Assembly (NCBI GenBank): GCA_041592975.1
Contig: JBFHOZ010000092.1
Location: 1 to 9,156 of the forward strand
Direction: 5' to 3'
Origin: BM707 sp041592975
GTDB taxonomy: Bacteria > Desulfobacterota > Desulfuromonadia > Desulfuromonadales > UBA2294
DNA length: 9,156 nucleotides
The stretch's first letter is position 1. Each line of letters opens with the position of its first letter. The notes beneath the pieces are model-generated. The model made no database searches, had not been told where the DNA came from, and was given only the letters and a program-made list of their open reading frames with translations. This document shows, piece after piece, positions 1 through 5,960 of the stretch. The translations under genes and the position numbers were made by a program.

Positions 1-139
1 ATGCCCCCGTGTGAGGGTGAAATGCTTCTATTACATGAGTTATGCCAGAAAATGTGAAGAAAGGCGTACAGCCCCAGAAGATGATGCCCGAGACACAAAA
101 AAAGAATTGTTTTTCAATTATTTAGACGGGGGTACGGTT
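1..139. other. Non-coding left edge, nothing recognised
   Basis: This stretch lies downstream of the last gene of the minus-strand operon. It is visibly richer in A and T than the genes beside it. The only plus-strand frame from base 1 is an 18-codon reading frame that stops at once, so it is not called. A 7-base inverted pair (CCCCCGT at 4-10, ACGGGGG at 126-132) brackets the region, but it is too short to mean much. Apart from the weak terminator candidate listed separately, I see no RNA gene, repeat or coding sequence here. Confidence 0.6.
97..120 (-). terminator. Weak candidate intrinsic terminator of the operon
   Basis: On the minus strand, 20 bases past the stop of the HhH gene, a 5-bp AATTG/CAATT stem with a five-base loop (105-119) is followed within one base by seven T's (97-103). 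The position and U-tract fit an intrinsic terminator. The stem is short and entirely AT-rich apart from one G-C pair, so it would be weak, and the real transcript end may lie elsewhere. Confidence 0.3.
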
Positions 140-694
140 TCAAAAAAAATACTGATTCCAATGGCTTAGACGCTTCTTGCCGATCCCCTGAACCCGAATG
201 AGGCGATCGAACGCCCCAAATTCGCCATATTTTTGACGGCTTTCCTCGATCCGGCGTGCCATCTTCTCACCGATACCGGGAAGAACCTCCCAGTCTTCTT
301 CGCACATCCGATCGGGGTGCAGCGGGATGCCGAGAGCGATCCGCTTCGCCGAAGACATCCAGGTGATCCTAAGTCCTTTTATAATATCATTATTTATCTC
401 AAGATCAATTCTCTGGCCCGGCTCCAGGCGCGCATCGAAACGTTTGCCGCCGGCCAGTCCGTCGCCCGGACGATAATTCGTCAATAAAATGACGTCAGCC
501 AGAGGGGCACCGTCAATAAATTGATAGATCCCCTGCCGGGAGAACCCCGCGCCAAGCTCGACCATCGTCCCGCCCGGCTCGACCGGCAAAAAAACCGGGC
601 CCTCTTCACCAGCGAAGAAGGCCCGGCCCGTATTAATGACCAGAAGGATCAGCAGGAGACAAACCAGAAGGCTTTGCCCCGGATTGCGCATCAC
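140..694 (-). CDS. Membrane-anchored helix-hairpin-helix protein (ComEA-like)
   Basis: This is a protein of 183-184 residues and the last gene of the minus-strand run. Residues about 8-26 form a hydrophobic stretch after a short charged N-terminus, read as a signal peptide or membrane anchor, so the rest should be outside the cytoplasm. Residues about 45-100 contain a G-x-Y turn, then ADVILL and a late LEPGQRIDL, which resembles a divergent SLBB-type beta-grasp domain. Residues about 130-184 hold two helix-hairpin-helix signatures (LPGIGEKMA and VQGIGKKRL), the DNA-binding module of ComEA and related proteins. The family role would be non-specific DNA binding at the cell surface, for example in DNA uptake; that function is inferred. 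The start is either GTG at 694 (overlapping the cimA stop by 4 nt) or ATG at 691, and one AGGAGG in the cimA tail can serve both. The reading frame ends in a run of eight T's just before the TGA, a possible slippage site. No other competence gene is in view. Confidence 0.75.
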   Translation of the reverse strand: MMRNPGQSLLVCLLLILLVINTGRAFFAGEEGPVFLPVEPGGTMVELGAGFSRQGIYQFIDGAPLADVILLTNYRPGDGLAGGKRFDARLEPGQRIDLEINNDIIKGLRITWMSSAKRIALGIPLHPDRMCEEDWEVLPGIGEKMARRIEESRQKYGEFGAFDRLIRVQGIGKKRLSHWNQYFF

Positions 695-2280
695 CTGACG
701 GCCCCCTCCTGTTCCCGCAAAAGCTTGTACTGCAGCGCATCGACCAACGCCTGGTAGGATGCGTCGATGATGTTGTCGCTGACACCGACGGTCCCCCAGC
801 GACCGGTCTTGTCACCCGACTCGATCAGCACCCGGGTCACCGAGGCGGTCCCCTTACCGGCCGGAAGGACCCGGACCTTGTAGTCGTACAGCTTCATTTC
901 CCTGAGCGTCGGATAGAAACTCTCCAGCGCCTTGCGCAAGGCGTTGTCGAGAGCGTTGACCGGGCCATCCCCCTCGGCGGCGGTATGTTCGATACGCCCC
1001 CCCACCTTGACCTGAACCGTCGCTTCCGATTGCGGTTTTTCGTCCTCGTGACTCTTGGAGTCGATGACCCTGAAGCCGATCACCGAGAAGAAATGGCGGA
1101 TCGTCCCGAGCGCCCGGCGCATCATCAGCTCGAACGAAGCCTCCGCTCCCTCGAACTGGAACCCCTTGTTCTCGAGTTCCTTGATCTCCTCGAGGAGCTC
1201 CATGGTCATCGGGTCCTTGCTGTCGATGTTGATATTGAACTCCTCGGCCTTGGCGAGAATGTTGGAACGTCCGGAGAGATCGGACACCAGCACCCGGGTG
1301 ACATTGCCGACCAGCTCCGGCCGGATATGCTCATAGGTTTCGGGATGGCGCTGGATCGCCGAGACATGCACGCCCCCCTTGTGGGCAAAGGCCGAGTTGC
1401 CGACGTAGGCCTGATGCTTGTTCGGGATCAGGTTGGCGAGTTCATACACGTAGCGGGAAACGACCCGCAGGTTCTTCATCTGCTCGTCGGTGACGCACTC
1501 GCGCCCCATCTTCAGCTTCAGCGCCGGGATGATCGAGCAGAGGTTGGCGTTGCCGCAGCGCTCGCCGAAACCGTTCATCGTCCCCTGGACATGAACGATG
1601 CCGTGCTCGACCGCCACCAGCGAGTTGGCGACGGCACACTCGCCGTCGTTGTGGGTATGAATGCCGAGCGGCGTCTTGATGGTTTTCCTGATCTCGTCGA
1701 TGATCCTGCCGACCTCGTGCGGCATGGTGCCGCCGTTGGTGTCGCACAGGACGATGCAGTCGGCCCTGGCGTCCTGGGCCGCTTTCAGGGTCTTCAGGGC
1801 GTACTCGGGATTCGCCTTGTAGCCGTCGAAGAAATGTTCGGCGTCATAGACGACCTCGTCGACATTCCGCTTGAGGTATTCGAGAGAGTCGAAGATCAGC
1901 TCGAGGTTCTCCTCGAGAGAGATGCGGAGCGCCTCCTTGACGTGGAAGTCCCAGGTCTTGCCGAAGATCGTGACTGTGTCCGGCTCGGCCTGGATCAGGG
2001 TGCGGATGTTGTTGTCCTTGTCCGGAGTCGTCTTGGCACGGCGGGTCGAGCCGAAGGCGGCGATCTTCGCCTGCTTGAGCTTCTCCTTCTTGATCTCCTT
2101 GAAGAAGGCGATATCCTTCGGGTTCGAGCCGGGCCATCCCCCCTCGATATAGTGGATACCGAGCTCGTCGAGCTTCTGGGCAATCCGGATCTTGTCAGCG
2201 ACCTGAAACGATATGTCCTCGGATTGTGTCCCGTCGCGCAGGGTGGTGTCGTAGAGCTTGACCATCTCTCTCTTCCCCAT
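691..2280 (-). CDS. cimA: (R)-citramalate synthase
   Basis: A 529-residue enzyme that condenses pyruvate with acetyl-CoA to (R)-citramalate, the first step of the threonine-independent route to 2-oxobutyrate and isoleucine. It belongs to the LeuA/homocitrate synthase DRE-TIM metallolyases. Visible features are the LYDTTLRDGTQ signature at residues 9-19 (catalytic Arg15, metal-binding Asp11), the HTHND metal-binding motif at 208-212, the NGFGERCGNANL block at 236-247, and AFAHKGGVHVSAI at 297-309. The C-terminal ~130 residues match the LeuA-type allosteric domain, which in this family senses isoleucine. The length matches the long (about 530 aa) citramalate synthases rather than 2-isopropylmalate synthase or short CimA forms. 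ATG at 2280 is chosen because GAGGAG (2287-2292) lies 6 nt upstream; a TTG at 2325 would add 15 unconserved-looking residues. The gene follows lysC after a 63-nt gap. Assignment as citramalate rather than isopropylmalate synthase rests on overall family resemblance. Confidence 0.93.
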   Translation of the reverse strand: MGKREMVKLYDTTLRDGTQSEDISFQVADKIRIAQKLDELGIHYIEGGWPGSNPKDIAFFKEIKKEKLKQAKIAAFGSTRRAKTTPDKDNNIRTLIQAEPDTVTIFGKTWDFHVKEALRISLEENLELIFDSLEYLKRNVDEVVYDAEHFFDGYKANPEYALKTLKAAQDARADCIVLCDTNGGTMPHEVGRIIDEIRKTIKTPLGIHTHNDGECAVANSLVAVEHGIVHVQGTMNGFGERCGNANLCSIIPALKLKMGRECVTDEQMKNLRVVSRYVYELANLIPNKHQAYVGNSAFAHKGGVHVSAIQRHPETYEHIRPELVGNVTRVLVSDLSGRSNILAKAEEFNINIDSKDPMTMELLEEIKELENKGFQFEGAEASFELMMRRALGTIRHFFSVIGFRVIDSKSHEDEKPQSEATVQVKVGGRIEHTAAEGDGPVNALDNALRKALESFYPTLREMKLYDYKVRVLPAGKGTASVTRVLIESGDKTGRWGTVGVSDNIIDASYQALVDALQYKLLREQEGAVR

Positions 2281-2286
2281 TCTCAT

Positions 2287-2292
2287 CTCCTC
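2287..2292 (-). promoter_or_regulatory. Ribosome binding site deciding the cimA start
   Basis: GAGGAG on the minus strand, 6 nt before ATG 2280. It selects this codon over the upstream in-frame TTG at 2325 and over an ATG at 2286 that touches the site. A further ATG at 2265 (MVKLYD) is possible but has only a purine-rich tract upstream. Confidence 0.7.
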
Positions 2293-2343
2293 ACAATCGA
2301 CCGCAGGCACATTTGCCCATAGCAACTTGCAGAATAGATAGGA

Positions 2344-2841
2344 TTACTCTTCGCTTTTGACGCTCTTGTCGTCGAGCCCGAACGCCGAGTGCAGCACCCG
2401 TACGGCGAGCTCGGTGTACTTGTCGTCGATGACGCAGGAGACCTTGATCTCGCTGGTCGAAATCATCTCGATGTTGACCCCCTCCTTGGAAAGGGTCTGG
2501 AACATCTTGCTGGCGATGCCGGAGTGGGAGCGCATGCCGACACCGATGATCGATATCTTGGCGATGTTCTCGTCGCTCTTGACCCCTTCGGCCCCGATCT
2601 CCCTGGCGCTTTTCTCGACGATCGGCAGCGCCTTCTTGAAGTCGGTGCGCGGCACGGTAAAGGTCAGGTCGGTGAACCCCTCGTGCGAGACGTTCTGGAT
2701 GATCATGTCGACCGTGATGTTGGCATCCGACAGGGGAGTGAAGAGGGCCGCGGCGATCCCCGGCTTGTCCGGCACCCGCAGGACAGAGATTTTAGCTTCG
2801 TTCTTGTTGTACGAAATTCCCGAAACGAGGACCGTTTCCAT
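2344..2841 (-). CDS. Putative aspartokinase beta subunit from internal start
   Basis: Inside lysC, an ATG at 2841 (Met247) is in frame and would give a 165-residue protein made of the linker and both ACT domains. It is preceded by AAAGGAGGAGG at 2850-2860 with 8-nt spacing, a stronger Shine-Dalgarno sequence than most true starts in this window. In Bacillus subtilis aspartokinase II and in Corynebacterium and Thermus LysC, a beta subunit starts at the same place, just before the first ACT domain, and assembles with the full-length alpha chain. The sequence after the start (METVLVSGI) resembles those beta N-termini. Translation from this site is inferred, not shown; the AAG-GAG-GAG-GAT bases also encode Lys-Glu-Glu-Asp, so the motif could be a by-product of an acidic linker. 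Confidence 0.6.
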   Translation of the reverse strand: METVLVSGISYNKNEAKISVLRVPDKPGIAAALFTPLSDANITVDMIIQNVSHEGFTDLTFTVPRTDFKKALPIVEKSAREIGAEGVKSDENIAKISIIGVGMRSHSGIASKMFQTLSKEGVNIEMISTSEIKVSCVIDDKYTELAVRVLHSAFGLDDKSVKSEE

Positions 2842-3579
2842 ATCGGCATCCTCCTCCTTTACCAGTGTACCGAGGTTATCGTTGAAGCTCGAACGGACGT
2901 GGACGACCACGCCGTATTTCTTGGCGAACTCGACCGAGCGGATCTGCAGGACCTTGGCTCCGAGCGAGGCCATCTCCAGCATTTCGTCGTAGGAGATCTT
3001 CTCGATCTTCGAGGCCGCCGGCACGATACGGGGATCGGTGGTGTAGACCCCGTCGACGTCGGTGTAGATTTCACAGACATCGGCCTTCATCGCCGCGGCG
3101 ACGGCGACCGCCGAGGTGTCGGATCCGCCGCGGCCGAGGGTGGCGACGCTGCCGTCGGCCGTCACCCCCTGGAACCCGGCAACGATGCAGATCGTCCCTT
3201 CCGCCAGGTCGGCGCGGACGTTCGCATCGCGGATCTCGGTGATCCGGGCCTTGGAATGGGCGCCGTCGGTGTAGATCGGAACCTGCCAGCCGTGATAGCT
3301 TTTGGCCTTGTACCCCATCGACTTGAGCGCCATCGCCAGCAGGGCGATCGTCACCTGCTCACCGCTGGCGACCAGAACATCGTACTCCCGTTCGTCGGGG
3401 ATGTCGCACACCTCGTTGGCAAGACCGACCAGTTTGTCGGTTTCGCCGGCCATGGCCGAAACGACGACCACCACCTGGTTGCCTTCGTCGTAAGTCCGTG
3501 CGACCCGGCGGGCAACATTCTTGATTTTTTCGACCGAACCGACAGAGGTCCCGCCGTATTTCTGGACTACCAGGGCCAT
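2344..3579 (-). CDS. lysC: Aspartate kinase (monofunctional, two ACT domains)
   Basis: A 411-residue aspartokinase that phosphorylates aspartate to 4-phosphoaspartate, the committed step to lysine, threonine, methionine and diaminopimelate. The kinase domain (about 1-235) shows QKYGGTSVG (residues 6-14) at the ATP/aspartate site, TLGRGGSDTSA at 147-157, and YTDVDGVYTTDPR at 172-184. Two ACT domains follow (about 265-335 and 345-410), the regulatory part that binds lysine and/or threonine in this class. The length is typical of the roughly 410-residue class that can form alpha2beta2 enzymes, and there is a strong in-frame internal start (separate entry). The start ATG 3579 has AGGAGG at 3590-3595, 10 nt upstream. 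A tiny out-of-frame ATG-GCT-TAG-like leader reading (ATG, one codon, stop) lies between that site and the start and is probably chance. Upstream is a hairpin that may separate lysC from lpdA. Downstream cimA makes the threonine-independent isoleucine precursor, so the pair divides the aspartate and pyruvate branches. Confidence 0.95.
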   Translation of the reverse strand: MALVVQKYGGTSVGSVEKIKNVARRVARTYDEGNQVVVVVSAMAGETDKLVGLANEVCDIPDEREYDVLVASGEQVTIALLAMALKSMGYKAKSYHGWQVPIYTDGAHSKARITEIRDANVRADLAEGTICIVAGFQGVTADGSVATLGRGGSDTSAVAVAAAMKADVCEIYTDVDGVYTTDPRIVPAASKIEKISYDEMLEMASLGAKVLQIRSVEFAKKYGVVVHVRSSFNDNLGTLVKEEDADMETVLVSGISYNKNEAKISVLRVPDKPGIAAALFTPLSDANITVDMIIQNVSHEGFTDLTFTVPRTDFKKALPIVEKSAREIGAEGVKSDENIAKISIIGVGMRSHSGIASKMFQTLSKEGVNIEMISTSEIKVSCVIDDKYTELAVRVLHSAFGLDDKSVKSEE

Positions 3580-3598
3580 CTAGCCATTCCCTCCTGTG

Positions 3599-3619
3599 AA
3601 AAGCACGGCAGCGCCGTGC
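3599..3619 (-). terminator. Hairpin plus U-tract between lpdA and lysC
   Basis: In the 46-nt gap before lysC, a perfect 7-bp GC-rich stem (GCACGGC/GCCGTGC, 3603-3619, three-base loop) is followed on the minus strand by four T's (3599-3602), then at once by the lysC ribosome binding site. It could be a weak or partial terminator that lowers lysC-cimA expression relative to upstream genes, an RNA processing or stability element, or an attenuator. Four U's are few for efficient termination, and no alternative fold or leader peptide is obvious. Confidence 0.4.
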
Positions 3620-3625
3620 GGTGGT

Positions 3626-5023
3626 TTATCCCTTCTTGCGGCCGGCCTTGTGCACGGCGTGCCCGCCGACATCCTCGGCCGCCTCGAGCACGATTTCCGG
3701 GAGAGTCGGATGGGCATGAATCACTGCACCCAGACCTGCGGCGGTGATCCCGTGAGCCATCGCCACCGCCACCTCGGAGATCAGCGCCGACGCCTCTTCG
3801 CCGACAATCGCCGCGCCGACGATCTTGCCCGACTCCTTCTCGGCGACGATCTTGATCGAACCCCGCACTTCCCCGTCGCAGAGCGCCTTTCCCGACGCCA
3901 TGTAGGCGAATCGGCCGATGTTGACCGCGATCCCTTTCTCCTTGCAATCGGCTTCGGTCAGACCGACCTGACCGATCTCGGGGAGGGTGAAGATGGCGCT
4001 CGGCACCACCGTGTAGTCGGCCCGCGCGTCGCCGCCGAGGGCGTTGGCGACGGCGATACCGGCCTGGTAGGATGCGACATGCGCCAGCTGGATGCCGCCG
4101 GTCACATCACCGATGGCATAGATGTTCGGCACCGACGTCCGCAGACGATCATCGACCCGGATCGCGCCGTTTTCGGTTTCGACCCCGATCTCGTCGAGAT
4201 TCAGCCCCGAGCTGTTCGGCGCCCGGCCGACAGCCACCAGGACCTTGGCGAACAGCTCCTCCCGATCGCCGAATTTCGCCCTGACACCCTCGTCGGTCAC
4301 CTCCAGAGACGCGACAGAGGTACCGACGTGAACGGCGACGTCGCGATCCTTGAACGATTTCTCGACCTCGCGGACGATCTGGCGGTCGCTCTGGGAGAGG
4401 ATCTGCGGCAGCGCCTCGACCACCGTCACCTTGCTGCCGAGAGCGGCGAATATGCCGGCAAACTCGCAACCGATGTAGCCGCCACCGATGACCAGAAGGC
4501 TGGCCGGAAGCTCCTTAATAGCAAGAATTTCATTGCTGGTCAAAATATTTTTCCCGTCGATCGACAGGGCTTCGGGGCGGGCCGGAACCGACCCTGTGGC
4601 GAGGATAATGTTCCTCGCCTTGATACGGCCGGTGACGCCGGGCTGGCGGATGCGGATCTCCCCCTCCCCCTCCAGAGACCCCTTCCCCCTGATCACATCG
4701 ATCCCGTGGCTTTTCAGCAGCTGCGCGATCCCGCCGACCAGCTGCTCGACGACTCCGTCCTTCCGTGCGACCGCGCGGGCGTAATCGAATCCTATCTCAC
4801 CGATGCTGAAACCGTGATCGCCGGCTCTTTCGAGCCGCTCCCGCAGCAGGGCGGTGCTGTAGAGCGCCTTGGTCGGAATGCACCCCCTGTTGAGGCAGGT
4901 GCCGCCGACCCGGTCGGCCTCGACCAGACAGACGCAGGCCCCCTTTTGCGCGGCACGGATGGCGGCGACGTACCCTCCCGGGCCGCCGCCGATGACGGCG
5001 ATATCGTATTCGGTCTTCGGCAT
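3626..5023 (-). CDS. lpdA: Dihydrolipoyl dehydrogenase (E3)
   Basis: A 465-residue FAD-dependent pyridine nucleotide-disulfide oxidoreductase that reoxidises dihydrolipoyl groups with NAD+ in 2-oxoacid dehydrogenase complexes or the glycine cleavage system. Motifs in order: FAD-binding GGGPGG at 12-17; redox disulfide GGTCLNRGC (Cys43, Cys48) followed by IPTKAL; NAD-binding VIGGGYIGCEFAG at 178-190; second FAD contact IYAIGDV at 301-307; C-terminal HAHPTLPE, with the catalytic His438-Glu443 pair on the dimer interface. All key residues are present and the length is usual. ATG 5023 lies 5 nt after the tsaE stop, with AAGGAG (5035-5040) inside the tsaE tail. The open frame runs upstream to 5440, but that part is read inside tsaE in another frame and is not coding. 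No E1, E2, lipoate ligase or gcv gene is nearby, so its partner complex cannot be told. Mercuric or glutathione reductase is unlikely given the Lpd-type ends. Confidence 0.93.
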   Translation of the reverse strand: MPKTEYDIAVIGGGPGGYVAAIRAAQKGACVCLVEADRVGGTCLNRGCIPTKALYSTALLRERLERAGDHGFSIGEIGFDYARAVARKDGVVEQLVGGIAQLLKSHGIDVIRGKGSLEGEGEIRIRQPGVTGRIKARNIILATGSVPARPEALSIDGKNILTSNEILAIKELPASLLVIGGGYIGCEFAGIFAALGSKVTVVEALPQILSQSDRQIVREVEKSFKDRDVAVHVGTSVASLEVTDEGVRAKFGDREELFAKVLVAVGRAPNSSGLNLDEIGVETENGAIRVDDRLRTSVPNIYAIGDVTGGIQLAHVASYQAGIAVANALGGDARADYTVVPSAIFTLPEIGQVGLTEADCKEKGIAVNIGRFAYMASGKALCDGEVRGSIKIVAEKESGKIVGAAIVGEEASALISEVAVAMAHGITAAGLGAVIHAHPTLPEIVLEAAEDVGGHAVHKAGRKKG

Positions 5024-5028
5024 CGGCT

Positions 5029-5511
5029 TCAGTTCTCCTTCCAGTCTTCGGCGAGCTGCCGCAGCCATTTCTCCCCGGAGGGGTCGAGAGCGTCGAACTT
5101 CAGGGTCCGCTCCTCCTCCTCCGAGCCGTAATCGAGCTGCACCGCGAGCCCCCTCAGCCCCCGACGGGGGACCATGCCGGACCATTCGACGAGGGCCACT
5201 CCGGAACCGTGCAGGTAGGCATCGAAGTCGAGGTCGTAGAGTTCGTCGACACTGCCGAGCCGGTAGAGGTCGAAATGCGCAATGTCGCACCTTCCGCGGT
5301 ACTGGTTCATCAGGGTGTAGGTCGGGCTGCTGACCGGCTCCTCGGCCGGCACCCCGAGCCCGCGGGCAACCCCCTGGACGAAACAGGTCTTGCCGCTGCC
5401 GAGGTCCCCCTCCAGCAGCACCACAGCCGGTTCCGGGCAATGCTGGCCGACGAGTCGCCCCAGGCGCTGCGTCTGATCGGCCGACGCGCTGGCAACCTTC
5501 CAGGATTTCAC
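5029..5511 (-). CDS. tsaE: tRNA threonylcarbamoyladenosine biosynthesis protein TsaE
   Basis: A 160-residue P-loop ATPase (YjeE family) that works with TsaB and TsaD to install N6-threonylcarbamoyl on A37 of ANN-decoding tRNAs in the cytoplasm. Visible features are Walker A GDLGSGKT at 35-42, the SSPTYTL segment at 61-67, HFDLYRL at 79-85, and VEWSG at 108-112, a block that in the family carries a conserved acidic residue. The length is typical. The start is a GTG at 5511 that overlaps the stop of the CBS gene by 4 nt (GTGA), with no clear Shine-Dalgarno sequence, so translation probably depends on coupling. The lpdA ribosome binding site sits in its last codons. tsaB and tsaD are not in the window. 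Confidence 0.93.
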   Translation of the reverse strand: MKSWKVASASADQTQRLGRLVGQHCPEPAVVLLEGDLGSGKTCFVQGVARGLGVPAEEPVSSPTYTLMNQYRGRCDIAHFDLYRLGSVDELYDLDFDAYLHGSGVALVEWSGMVPRRGLRGLAVQLDYGSEEEERTLKFDALDPSGEKWLRQLAEDWKEN

Positions 5512-5960
5512 TTGCGCATGGCCCGGATGATGTCGAGGCGCGCCACGACGCCGAGAACCTTGTCGTTGTTGTCGACGACCGGCACCAGATGCGCCTTGTT
5601 CTCGCTCATCAATTCGGCGATTTCGCTCACCGGCGTCTCCGGCGAACAGACGGCCCTCGGCTTCGACATGATTTCACCGACCGTCATGGCGGTCATCCGC
5701 TTGACGTCCTCCATGAAATTCTTTTCGCTTTCGAGGTAGAGCACCCAGTCGAAGATCGAAATGACCGTCGGGATATGCAGGGGCTTGTCCCGCTCGACCA
5801 GGTCGTTCTGCGACACCACCCCCTCCAGGCGCCCCTCCCTGTCGAGGACCGGCAGTGCGTTGTAGCGGGTCTCCTCGAACAGCCTGGCCAGCTCCTCGAT
5901 GCTCGAATCGCGGTCGACCGACCGGACGTCGGTCGTCATGATATCCTTCGCTGTCAGCAT
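5508..5960 (-). CDS. Two-CBS-domain protein
   Basis: A 150-residue protein made of a tandem CBS pair (Bateman module): the first at about residues 1-62 (starting LTAKDIMTTDV, with LPVLDREGRLEGVVSQNDL) and the second at about 90-150 (VGEIMSKPRAVCSPETPV, with LVPVVDNNDKVLGVVARLDIIRAM). About 28 residues rich in aromatic and hydrophobic side chains (ISIFDWVLYL) separate them. CBS pairs bind adenine nucleotides such as AMP, ATP or SAM and act as energy sensors. No catalytic domain is attached, so what it controls is unknown. It sits between the NAD(P)HX repair enzyme and tsaE, overlapping the nnr stop by 7 nt and the tsaE start by 4 nt, so it is co-translated with them. ATG 5960 follows a GAGGGAG-like site. 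It may sense adenylates for a neighbour, but the sequence does not show that. Confidence 0.85.
   Translation of the reverse strand: MLTAKDIMTTDVRSVDRDSSIEELARLFEETRYNALPVLDREGRLEGVVSQNDLVERDKPLHIPTVISIFDWVLYLESEKNFMEDVKRMTAMTVGEIMSKPRAVCSPETPVSEIAELMSENKAHLVPVVDNNDKVLGVVARLDIIRAMRK

Noticed and set aside
1..139. Flanking 7-base inverted repeat as mobile-element ends
   Set aside because: It is too short, with no transposase, no target duplication and no larger repeat structure.
985..2322. 445-codon plus-strand frame opposite cimA
   Set aside because: It is antisense to a clear cimA with all family motifs; the translation is low-complexity, rich in Asp/Leu/Val/Arg, typical of the reverse frame of GC-rich genes.
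2281..2325. TTG start at 2325 for cimA
   Set aside because: It has no ribosome binding site, and the added residues do not look like the start of this family; ATG 2280 has GAGGAG at good spacing.
2389..3747. 452-codon plus-strand frame opposite lysC
   Set aside because: It mirrors lysC and part of lpdA, has no recognisable domain, and is a composition-driven shadow.
3596..5131. 511-codon plus-strand frame opposite lpdA
   Set aside because: It spans the lpdA gene and both its boundaries in antisense with no domain signature.
5024..5440. N-terminal 139-codon extension of lpdA
   Set aside because: It overlaps tsaE in another frame, is Arg/Gly/Ala-rich, and the FAD-binding motif follows directly after ATG 5023, which has its own ribosome binding site.
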